Shown here: positions 1 to 7,471 of the stretch, piece after piece
Layout of the letters: every line of letters starts with the position of its first letter
Numbering within the stretch: the stretch's first letter is position 1
Assembly: GCA_018971605.1 (NCBI GenBank)
Contig: JAGXAL010000008.1
Location: forward strand, 1-34,406
From: Natronospirales bacterium
Lineage (GTDB): Bacteria; Pseudomonadota; Gammaproteobacteria; Natronospirales; REEB76
Direction of reading: 5' to 3'
Length of the DNA: 34,406 nucleotides
The notes under the pieces: model-generated
Seen by the model: only the letters and a program-made list of their open reading frames with translations
Database searches by the model: none
What the model was told of the DNA's origin: nothing
Program-made: the position numbers and the translations under genes

Positions 1-609
1 TCAGTCGGTGGACTTGGGCAGCACCCATGCTTTCCGGATCACGACCGGTGTCAGCGGTGCATCCTGATCGAAGGGGCCGACCTTGCTGGTGGGCACGGCG
101 GCGATCTTGTCCGCTACGTCCATCCCCTGGACCACCTTGCCGAATACCGCATAGCCCCAGCGATCCGGGCGCGGATCCAGTTTGCGGTTGTCCACGAGAT
201 TGAGATAGAACTGGGCGTCGGCTGAATGCGGAGCTGCGTCGCGCGCCATCGCGATGCTGCCGCGCAGATTTTCGAGGCCATTGCCGGATTCATTCGGGAT
301 GGGCACCAGAGTCTTCTTTTGTACGTAGGCCGTGGTGTAACCGCCGCCCTGGATCACGAACCCCGGCACCACGCGGTGGAACAACGTGCCGTTGTAGAAA
401 CCCGTGTTCACGTAATTCAGGAAATTCTCGACCGTGAGCGGTGCGCGCTTGCGGTCCAGTTGCACCACGAAGGTGCCAAGAGTGGTTTCCATCGCGACGT
501 CGGGGTAGGGATCCGGCGGCGCAGTCGGGTGCACCGGTATCTGGCTGCACGCAGAGAGCAGCAAGCACGCAATGAAAAAGGCCAAGCGTTTTGGCATGTC
601 AGTCCTCAT
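1..609 (-). CDS. Cyclophilin-type peptidyl-prolyl cis-trans isomerase, lipoprotein signal; start may be the internal ATG at 597
   Basis: ORF 202 aa; LLLSAC lipobox; cyclophilin motifs LFHRVVPGFVIQGG, GSIAMAR, AQFYLNL, FGKVVQGMDV. Confidence 0.9.
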   Translation of the reverse strand: MRTDMPKRLAFFIACLLLSACSQIPVHPTAPPDPYPDVAMETTLGTFVVQLDRKRAPLTVENFLNYVNTGFYNGTLFHRVVPGFVIQGGGYTTAYVQKKTLVPIPNESGNGLENLRGSIAMARDAAPHSADAQFYLNLVDNRKLDPRPDRWGYAVFGKVVQGMDVADKIAAVPTSKVGPFDQDAPLTPVVIRKAWVLPKSTD

Positions 610-693
610 CTGGGCGTTGCCATCATACGGACAGAATCACAAATATGACAGCCGCGTCGGGACCTTGGTGGCGGCCCTGATAGAATGCGCGCC

Positions 694-2109
694 ATGTCGC
701 TCCGTACCCGATTCGCTCCCAGTCCCACCGGACAACTGCACGTGGGCAATGCGCGCACGGCTTTGTTCAATGCACTGCTCGCGGCGCACGCGGGTGGTGA
801 ATTTATCCTGCGTATCGAAGACACCGATGCCGAACGCTCGCGCACGGAGTTCGAAGTGGCGCTGCTTGTGGATCTTTCCTGGCTGGGCTTGCGCTGGCAG
901 GAAGGCCCGGACGTCGGCGGCCGGCATGGGCCTTACCGTCAGTCGGAACGCCGCGCGAGCTACCGCAGCTTTACGGATAAATTGGCCGCAAAGGGACGTA
1001 TTTATCCCTGCTTCTGCACGCCCGCGGAACTGGCGCTCAGCCGCAAGGCGCAGCTCAGCGCCGGCCGGCCGCCGCGCTATGCGGGTACTTGCGCGCATCT
1101 GACTGATGACGAAATCCAGGCACGTCTCGCAAGCGGCTTGCAGCCGGCGTTGCGTTTCCGTGTACCGGAAGACGGCGCCACCGCGTTCGAAGACTTGATT
1201 CGCGGCTTGCAGCGTTTCGCCCACAAGGATATAGGTGATTTCATTATTTGCCGCGCGGACGGCAGCCCGGCATTTTTCTTCAGCAACGCCCTCGACGATG
1301 CGCTCATGGGCATCACCCACGTGGTGCGCGGCGAGGATCACCTTGCCAACACGCCGCGTCAGTTGCTGATCCTGCAGGCGCTCGGTTTGCAGGCGCCGCG
1401 TTACGGACACCTGCCGCTGGTGCTGGGGCAGGGCGGTGCGCCCTTGTCCAAGCGCGAAGGCGGGGGCAGTCTGCAGGAATTGCGCCATGCCGGGATTCTG
1501 CCCGAGGCGTTGGTGAATTACCTTGCGCGTCTCGGTCACGTGTATGCGCGCAATGCGTTGCTTGCATTCGATGAACTGGCGCGAGATTTCGAGGTGGCGC
1601 ATATCGGACATGCGCCGGCGCATTTTGATCAGGCGCAGCTCGAGCACTGGCAGCGCGAAGCCATCCGGCATGTGGATGCCGAGCGTCTTTGGGACTGGAT
1701 GGCGCAGGCGCCAGGATTGTCGGCTCGGGTTCCGGCGGCGCAGCGCTCCGCCTTTATCGAACTGATGCGCGGCAATCTCACCCGGCCGGCGGAAGCACGT
1801 GTCTGGGCCGAGGTGATCTTTGGCGAATTGCCGGATCTGGCCGATGCAGCGCGGTCCGTAGTGCGTGCCGCAGGCCACGCATTTTTTGAAGTGACCATGC
1901 AGGCTATGCGCGGCCGGCATGCCGGATTCGCCGAGTTCGCCAAGGCAGTGAGCGCAGCCACGGGCGTGCGCGGCAAGCAGTTGTTCATGCCGTTGCGCGC
2001 GGCGCTCACCGGCATGGAGCACGGGCCGGAAATGGAGAAACTCTGGCCGCTGCTCGGCGCTGCGCGCATCGAAACGCGTTTGCGGCGCGCGGCGGAACTC
2101 GGCAACTGA
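694..2109 (+). CDS. gltX: Glutamyl-tRNA synthetase (first copy)
   Basis: [19 protein letters not shown] (HIGH-type), [17 protein letters not shown] (KMSKS-type); CFC...C zinc-site-like residues. ORF opens at 685; ATG 694 ([13 protein letters not shown]) is the likelier start. Confidence 0.9.
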   Translation: MSLRTRFAPSPTGQLHVGNARTALFNALLAAHAGGEFILRIEDTDAERSRTEFEVALLVDLSWLGLRWQEGPDVGGRHGPYRQSERRASYRSFTDKLAAKGRIYPCFCTPAELALSRKAQLSAGRPPRYAGTCAHLTDDEIQARLASGLQPALRFRVPEDGATAFEDLIRGLQRFAHKDIGDFIICRADGSPAFFFSNALDDALMGITHVVRGEDHLANTPRQLLILQALGLQAPRYGHLPLVLGQGGAPLSKREGGGSLQELRHAGILPEALVNYLARLGHVYARNALLAFDELARDFEVAHIGHAPAHFDQAQLEHWQREAIRHVDAERLWDWMAQAPGLSARVPAAQRSAFIELMRGNLTRPAEARVWAEVIFGELPDLADAARSVVRAAGHAFFEVTMQAMRGRHAGFAEFAKAVSAATGVRGKQLFMPLRAALTGMEHGPEMEKLWPLLGAARIETRLRRAAELGN

Positions 2110-2120
2110 GTAGGATGGCG

Positions 2121-3545
2121 ATGCTGCAAATCCACAATTCGCTCACCGGCAAGAAACAGGCGTTTGCGCCCATCCGTCCGCCGGAGGTGCGCATGTACGT
2201 CTGCGGACTCACGGTGTACGACTACATGCACCTCGGCCACGCGCGCATGCTGGTGGTATTCGACACGGTGGCTCGCTGGCTGCGCGCCAGCGGCTACCAT
2301 CTCACCTACGTGCGCAACATTACGGATATTGACGACAAGATCATTCGTCGCGCCGCAGAGAATCATGAATCCATCCGGCAATTGACCGAGCGCTTCATCC
2401 GCTGCAGCCACGAGGACGAGGCGGCCCTGGGCGTACTGCGCCCCGATGTCGAGCCGCGCGCCACGCAATCCATTGACGCGATTGTCCACATGGTGGACGC
2501 ACTGGTGAAGGACGGCTATGCCTACCAAGGTGCGAATGGCGATGTGTATTACGCCGTGAGCCGGTTCAAGAATTACGGGCGGCTCTCGGGCAAGCGCCTG
2601 GAGGATTTGCGCGTCGGGGCGCGCGTCGAAGTGGACGAAGCCAAGCGCGATCCGCTGGATTTTGTGCTGTGGAAGGCGGCCAAGCCCGGCGAGCCTGCCT
2701 GGCCTTCGCCCTGGGGGCCGGGGCGGCCCGGCTGGCACATCGAGTGTTCCGCCATGTCGACCGCGGCGCTCGGCAATCATTTCGACATCCATGGCGGCGG
2801 CATGGATTTGAAGTTCCCGCACCATGAAAATGAAATCGCGCAATCCGAAGCCGTAACCGGGGAACATTTCGTCAACGTCTGGATGCACAACGGTTTCGTC
2901 AACGTGGACGAGGAGAAGATGTCGAAATCACTCGGCAACTTCTTCACCGTCCGCGAAGTGCTCAAGAAGTACCGGCCGGAAGTGGTGCGCTATTTCATCC
3001 TCAACAGCCATTACCGCAGTCCGCTGAATTACAACGATCAGTCCCTGGATGCTGCGGCCGCGGGCTTGGCACGGCTCTACACCGCCTTGCGCGGGATCAC
3101 GACAGCTGTAGCGCCGCAGGAGAGCGAATTCCGCATACGTTTTACAGCAGCCATGAATGACGACTTTAATACGCCGGTTGCGATCAGCGTATTGTTTGAC
3201 TTAGCGCGCGAAATCAACCGTCGGCGCGAGGCCGGCGAGAGCGTGGGCGAGCTGGCCGGATTGCTGGTGGAGATGAGCGAAGTGCTTGGGCTTCTTCAAA
3301 CGGACCCTAATGCCTACTTGCAGGGGGAGCCTCTGGCTATATCCGATTCGTTGGCTATTTCTGCGCAAATAACGTCAGGGGAACTGGGGATTGCCAAAGA
3401 ATACATAGAATCGCAGATCAAACAGCGCAATGCTGCTCGCAAGGCGCGGAACTGGAAAGAAGCCGATCGTATCCGCGATGAACTTGCGGCCAATGGAATT
3501 CTTATCGAGGATGGTGCCAGCGGGACAAGCTGGCGGCGCAAGTGA
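2121..3545 (+). CDS. cysS: Cysteinyl-tRNA synthetase
   Basis: [53 protein letters not shown] 2121 has AGGA 6 nt upstream; ATG 2115 has almost no spacing. Confidence 0.95.
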   Translation: MLQIHNSLTGKKQAFAPIRPPEVRMYVCGLTVYDYMHLGHARMLVVFDTVARWLRASGYHLTYVRNITDIDDKIIRRAAENHESIRQLTERFIRCSHEDEAALGVLRPDVEPRATQSIDAIVHMVDALVKDGYAYQGANGDVYYAVSRFKNYGRLSGKRLEDLRVGARVEVDEAKRDPLDFVLWKAAKPGEPAWPSPWGPGRPGWHIECSAMSTAALGNHFDIHGGGMDLKFPHHENEIAQSEAVTGEHFVNVWMHNGFVNVDEEKMSKSLGNFFTVREVLKKYRPEVVRYFILNSHYRSPLNYNDQSLDAAAAGLARLYTALRGITTAVAPQESEFRIRFTAAMNDDFNTPVAISVLFDLAREINRRREAGESVGELAGLLVEMSEVLGLLQTDPNAYLQGEPLAISDSLAISAQITSGELGIAKEYIESQIKQRNAARKARNWKEADRIRDELAANGILIEDGASGTSWRRK

Positions 3546-3551
3546 TCAATT

Positions 3552-4412
3552 CTATTTGTCGTGTCGTTCGGCCGCGGTGAGCGTGTTACTGAGCAGCATC
3601 GCCACGGTCATGGGGCCGACACCGCCCGGCACCGGCGTGATAAGTGCGGCGCGTTGACGCGCATTTTCAAAATCCACGTCGCCGACTAGATTTCCTTCGC
3701 CCAAACGGTTCATGCCGACGTCAATCACCGTGGCGCCAGGCTTGACCCAGTCGCCGGGAATCAGCCGGGGTTTGCCCACTGCGACCACCAGAATGTCGGC
3801 GTCGCGCACCATCTTTTTGAGATACGGCTCGGGCGTGAAACGGTGGCAGATGCTCACGGTAGAGCCCGCGAGCAACAGTTCCAGCGCCATCGGCCGGCCG
3901 ACGATGTTGGAGGCACCCACCACTACCGCGTGGCGTCCGGTGAAAGTCTCGCCGTATTTCTGCAGCAGCTTGATGATGCCGTAAGGAGTGCAGGGGCGTA
4001 GCAAGGGAATGCGCTGCGCGAGCCGGCCGACGTTGTAAGGATGGAAACCATCGACGTCCTTGTCGGGATGGATGCGCTCAATTACGGTCTCGCTTCCGAT
4101 ATGCACCGGCAACGGCAATTGCACCAGGATGCCGTCAATAGCGGGATCAGCATTGAGTTTGTCCACAAGGTCAAGCAGAGCGGTTTGTGCGGTATCTGCC
4201 GGCAGATCGAAAGCGCGGGAAATGAAACCCACTTCCTTGCAGGCCAGCCGCTTGTTGCGCACGTAGATTTGCGAGGCAGGGTCACTGCCCACCAACACCA
4301 CAGCGAGTCCCGGCGCACGGCGGTGTTCCCCGAGGCGTGCTGCTACCCGGCGGCGGATGCCGTCGCGGATTTCAGTTGCCAGAGCTTTGCCGTTAATGAG
4401 CCGGGCCGGCAT
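3552..4412 (-). CDS. folD: Bifunctional methylenetetrahydrofolate dehydrogenase / methenyltetrahydrofolate cyclohydrolase
   Basis: [16 protein letters not shown] start; [52 protein letters not shown]. The longer ORF to 4772 is read-through of non-coding hairpin DNA. Confidence 0.95.
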   Translation of the reverse strand: MPARLINGKALATEIRDGIRRRVAARLGEHRRAPGLAVVLVGSDPASQIYVRNKRLACKEVGFISRAFDLPADTAQTALLDLVDKLNADPAIDGILVQLPLPVHIGSETVIERIHPDKDVDGFHPYNVGRLAQRIPLLRPCTPYGIIKLLQKYGETFTGRHAVVVGASNIVGRPMALELLLAGSTVSICHRFTPEPYLKKMVRDADILVVAVGKPRLIPGDWVKPGATVIDVGMNRLGEGNLVGDVDFENARQRAALITPVPGGVGPMTVAMLLSNTLTAAERHDK

Positions 4413-4517
4413 GGGGGAGTACCTGCGAGTCAGCGGCGCGCATTGTCGCACGCGACCGTGCACGCTCCAACCGTATGCCGCCAAATTGACTGAATTAGTG
4501 GGTATCCGTATCATTCC

Positions 4518-4629
4518 CGCCCTCGCGCGGGGCTCGACCGGATCGAAATGCCGGTGGCATTTCGATCCGGTCGAGCGTGAGGCAAGGGCGAGAAGCAAAG
4601 CTTCGAGCGGGCGGGCAGAATGACTGCCC
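4518..4629. repeat. Hairpin cluster upstream of folD, including a perfect 21-bp-arm hairpin; related to the tRNA-linked palindromic elements
   Basis: GCTCGACCGGATCGAAATGCC-GGT-GGCATTTCGATCCGGTCGAGC (4532-4576); GAAGC-AAA-GCTTC (4592-4604); GGGCAG-AATGA-CTGCCC (4613-4629); GTGAGGCAAGG between them. Confidence 0.7.
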
Positions 4630-4764
4630 TGGACCACAAGCGGAGCAGGATTGCCCAGCGCAGTGGCCGAGCTGGGAGCGCGACAGAGATGTTCTGAGGT
4701 TCGGCCGAGCCTAGCAACAGCCTGCGAGCAAAGCAGGTGCAGTGTTTGGTTACGATTTGTGTGG

Positions 4765-4841
<77 letters not shown>

Positions 4842-4887
4842 ATTTGATAGCGTTGTCGAGAAACGTGACGACGCGATGTGTTAAAGA

Positions 4888-5047
4888 ATTTGCGCCTGTA
4901 GGTGAGGCAGGTGTATTAATCGGACAGCCAGTGGCTGTCCGATCGTGCCGAACGCCACGACAGGATGTCGGGACCGGGGGCTGAAAGCACTAGTTCGTAT
5001 CGCCAGGGATGGCAGCGCGAGCGCAACATGTGTATTTGCGCCTGTAG
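4888..5047 (-). repeat. tRNA-linked palindromic element, copy B (reverse orientation), including flanking direct repeats
   Basis: DR ATTTGCGCCTGTAG at 4888-4901 and 5034-5047 (second copy is the tRNA-Arg 5' end). Palindromes ATCGGACAGCC-AGT-GGCTGTCCGAT (4919-4943), CGACA-GGA-TGTCG (4958-4970), GCCAGGGATGGC (5002-5013); terminal GGTGAGGCAGG next to the DR. Confidence 0.7.
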
Positions 5048-5114
5048 CTCAGGTGGATAGAGCACCGACCTTCTAAGTCGGCGGTCGCAGGTTCGACTCC
5101 TGCCAGGCGCGCCA
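5038..5114 (+). tRNA. tRNA-Arg (anticodon TCT)
   Basis: Acceptor GCGCCTG/CAGGCGC, anticodon arm CCGAC-CTTCTAA-GTCGG, encoded CCA. Confidence 0.95.
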
Positions 5115-5141
5115 AGTCGGCGAAGCGGGCGGCAGGTTTAT

Positions 5142-5218
5142 GGTGGACGTAGCTCAGTTGGTAGAGCCCCGGATTGTGGTTCCGGCTGTCGTGGGTTCGA
5201 GCCCCATCGTCCACCCCA
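5142..5218 (+). tRNA. tRNA-His (anticodon GTG)
   Basis: G-1 opposite C73, acceptor GTGGACG/CGTCCAC, anticodon loop TTGTGGT, encoded CCA. Confidence 0.95.
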
Positions 5219-5286
5219 TTTTTGATGAAGCGTCCAGAAAATATTTTTCGTATGAATCATTGTTTGCTGCCAAAGAATCCTCTGGT

Positions 5287-5362
5287 GGGCCGTTAGCTCA
5301 GTTGGTAGAGCTGCTGACTCTTAATCAGTAGGTCGCAGGTTCGAGTCCTGCACGGCCCACCA
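5287..5362 (+). tRNA. tRNA-Lys (anticodon CTT)
   Basis: Acceptor GGGCCGT/ACGGCCC, anticodon arm GCTGA-CTCTTAA-TCAGT, encoded CCA. Confidence 0.93.
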
Positions 5363-5510
5363 GAGGATTCTTGTTCTTTGGCATTTGCCATCCATGGCGC
5401 GCTTACCGGCGCGGACTTCCATGTCCGCGCGCTCAGCCGGGACGAAATGCCACAGGCATTTCGTCGAAATCTGCCGGCCTCGCCCTGCACGCCCACCAGA
5501 GGATTCTTGT
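5347..5510 (+). repeat. tRNA-linked palindromic element, copy C, including flanking direct repeats
   Basis: DR CCTGCACGGCCCACCAGAGGATTCTTGT (5347-5374) and CCTGCAC-GCCCACCAGAGGATTCTTGT (5484-5510). Palindromes GCCATCCATGGC (5387-5398), GCGCGGAC..GTCCGCGC (5409-5430), GACGAAATGCC-ACA-GGCATTTCGTC (5441-5465); GCCTCGCC abuts second DR. Confidence 0.75.
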
Positions 5511-5600
5511 ATTTGATGCTAACCATCCATGGTGCGCTTACCGGCCGCGCTTGCGGGCCGCACAGTTGATCACAGAATAGCCAACCGTCGGTTGTCTGTG
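5511..5600 (+). repeat. Decayed tandem second unit of the palindromic element (C2)
   Basis: ACCATCCATGGTGCGCTTACCGGC (from 5522) matches copy C GCCATCCATGGCGCGCTTACCGGC; then GGCCGCGCTTGCGGGCC and CAACC-GTC-GGTTG. Confidence 0.55.
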
Positions 5601-5700
5601 TCACAGAGATCACTCGAGAATAACCAGCGTCCGTTCGATCTACGCGCGATGATGTGGATCGGTTGGCTTGTTGAAATAGCCTGCTTATATACGCATGGTT

Positions 5701-5730
5701 TTGTGGCGGCAGGGTGGTGCTGGTTATACT
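5701..5730 (+). promoter_or_regulatory. Candidate sigma70 promoter for the Crp/Fnr-family gene
   Basis: TTGTGG (5701-5706), 18-nt spacer, TATACT (5725-5730). Confidence 0.45.
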
Positions 5731-5766
5731 GACGCCTGTGGCTGTTACGGAAAAAGGAGAACAGGC

Positions 5767-6429
5767 GTGGAGATCATGTTCCCCGGCCTGGATGCCGACG
5801 CGCATCGGCGGATTGCCGCCGTTATCCGCTATCCGATTCAGGTGGATCCCGGTGAACACTTGGTGCGCAGCGGCGACCGTTTCCACGACTTGTACTCGGT
5901 GCATGACGGGGTGTTCAAGGCCTATGTGGATGATGCCAACGGCCGCGAACACGTGTGGGGTTTCAACGTGCAGGGTGAGCTCATGGGCCTGCATGCCATC
6001 ACCACCGGCCACTATCAGGCGAATTTCGTGGCCTTGGAACCCAGCCGCGTGGCGGCCATCCCCTACAGCCAGCTGTTCACGCTGTTCGACCAGATTCCGC
6101 CGCTCTTCGATTTCCTCATGCGCGCGGCCAGCGGGCGCTTGGGAATCCTCGAACGCCTGAGCGGCGACCATGCTGCCCAGGTGCGCATGGCGGCTTTTCT
6201 GGTTTCTCTGCCGCGGCGCTTTCAGCCGCTGGCACATGCGCCCGACACCTTCCGGCTGCCGATGTCGCGCCGTGACGTGGCCAATTATCTGCGGCTGGTG
6301 CCCGAAACCGTAAGTCGTATGTTCAGCCGTTTTGTACGCGACGGCCTGATACGCGTGGACGGTCAGGACGTCACGCTGCTGAAGCTTGCGCGGCTGGAGG
6401 AAATCGGAAAACCGCTGGGCGAGTTATGA
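5767..6429 (+). CDS. Crp/Fnr-family transcriptional regulator without Fe-S cysteines
   Basis: cNMP-binding-like N-terminus and C-terminal HTH LPMSRRDVANYLRLVPETVSRMFSRF; GTG start with AGGAG about 7 nt upstream; no Cys from this start. Confidence 0.85.
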   Translation: MEIMFPGLDADAHRRIAAVIRYPIQVDPGEHLVRSGDRFHDLYSVHDGVFKAYVDDANGREHVWGFNVQGELMGLHAITTGHYQANFVALEPSRVAAIPYSQLFTLFDQIPPLFDFLMRAASGRLGILERLSGDHAAQVRMAAFLVSLPRRFQPLAHAPDTFRLPMSRRDVANYLRLVPETVSRMFSRFVRDGLIRVDGQDVTLLKLARLEEIGKPLGEL

Positions 6430-6460
6430 ATGCGGTGCGATTGCGGTTGGCAGCGGTGGT

Positions 6461-7471
6461 TCAGCGGCTGCCGGTGCTTGCGGTTGCCGCAGGCGCAGAG
6501 AATGCCGACCAGCGCGCTACGAAGCCGCGCGCGTCTACGTGGACGAAGGGTGGATGATTTGCGGTGGCGCCGTATTCACCCAGTCCACCATTAAGTTCAT
6601 TGTTACCGGATTCCCGGAACAGCTGTGCGAGCTCCCGGCCGAGCACGCGCGAGTCCATGTAATCGTCGCGGCCTTCGGCGGGGAGCGGACCGGAATCAGC
6701 GTAGGCCCGCGCTTTCTCTATATATATGTCTGCAGCATCTCCCCACTGATGGCGGCTGTAGGGGACATTGCCGAGACGGGCGTTGTACCAAGGCGTGCGG
6801 TAGCCGCTCATGATGTGGATCGTCGAGGGCGGAATGCCGCGCGCGGCGAGGTAGGCGGTGAGCGCTTCGAGCTTGAGCAACAGGCGTCGGCGCAGCACCA
6901 GATATTTCGGGTAGCCGCCCGCCTGCTTGCACAGGAATTCGCCGAGGGTGAAATGCGGCGATACGTGCACAGACGCGAGTTCCGGGGTCACTTCGATGAA
7001 GCCGCGCGGCGCGCGGTAGATGGCGAGACCGTCCAGCGCCTTGGATGGATAATGCCCGATGTGGTAACCGTTGAGCTCGCCGTGGTGCACGCGCGCAGCC
7101 GGCACCATCACGAAGACTTCAAGTTGCAGGCGCGCGCCATCGCTGCGCAGGATATCAAGCGTGTAGTGACCGGGTTGCGCAGGCGCGGTCCAACGCCAAC
7201 GGCCGGGCGCGAGCGTTCGCAGCGTGCCGCTTGAGGCCTGTGTGCTAAATGCGCCCTGGGGTTGCCGGACGCTGAGCGTCAGCGCTTCGCCGGGAAGCGC
7301 GAAAATCGCGAACTGCCGGTAGCCGATATCCAGGTCCTGCACATTCACCGTTAACAGGGATCGCCCCGGATCGAAAGCAGTTGCCGTTCCTGCGTGCGCA
7401 ACGCTTGCCACAAACAGCAGCGTCACGGCGAGCAACAGGGGTAGCGATAGCAGGCGCAGCAGGTGGCGCAT
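6461..7471 (-). CDS. mepK: M15-type/DUF882 murein endopeptidase (MepK/YcbK-like), exported
   Basis: Signal peptide LLSLPLLLAVTLLFVASVAHA; HIMSGYRTPWYNARLG, SRHQWGDAADIY, PFVHVDARG; next to ldtD as ycbK is to ycbB. ORF track opens at 7480 (GTG). Confidence 0.8.
   Translation of the reverse strand: MRHLLRLLSLPLLLAVTLLFVASVAHAGTATAFDPGRSLLTVNVQDLDIGYRQFAIFALPGEALTLSVRQPQGAFSTQASSGTLRTLAPGRWRWTAPAQPGHYTLDILRSDGARLQLEVFVMVPAARVHHGELNGYHIGHYPSKALDGLAIYRAPRGFIEVTPELASVHVSPHFTLGEFLCKQAGGYPKYLVLRRRLLLKLEALTAYLAARGIPPSTIHIMSGYRTPWYNARLGNVPYSRHQWGDAADIYIEKARAYADSGPLPAEGRDDYMDSRVLGRELAQLFRESGNNELNGGLGEYGATANHPPFVHVDARGFVARWSAFSAPAATASTGSR

Noticed and set aside
637-2022. 461-aa minus-strand ORF opposite gltX
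   Set aside because: Antisense to a clearly conserved gene; high-GC shadow ORF with biased composition and no recognisable motif.
4888-5600. Considered as a CRISPR array because of palindromes and repeated words
   Set aside because: No regular repeat/spacer spacing, repeats are tRNA-derived, and no cas genes are present.
5293-6237. 314-aa minus-strand ORF over tRNA-Lys, the palindromic element and the Crp/Fnr gene
   Set aside because: Translates a tRNA, repeat DNA and antisense of a conserved regulator; not credible.
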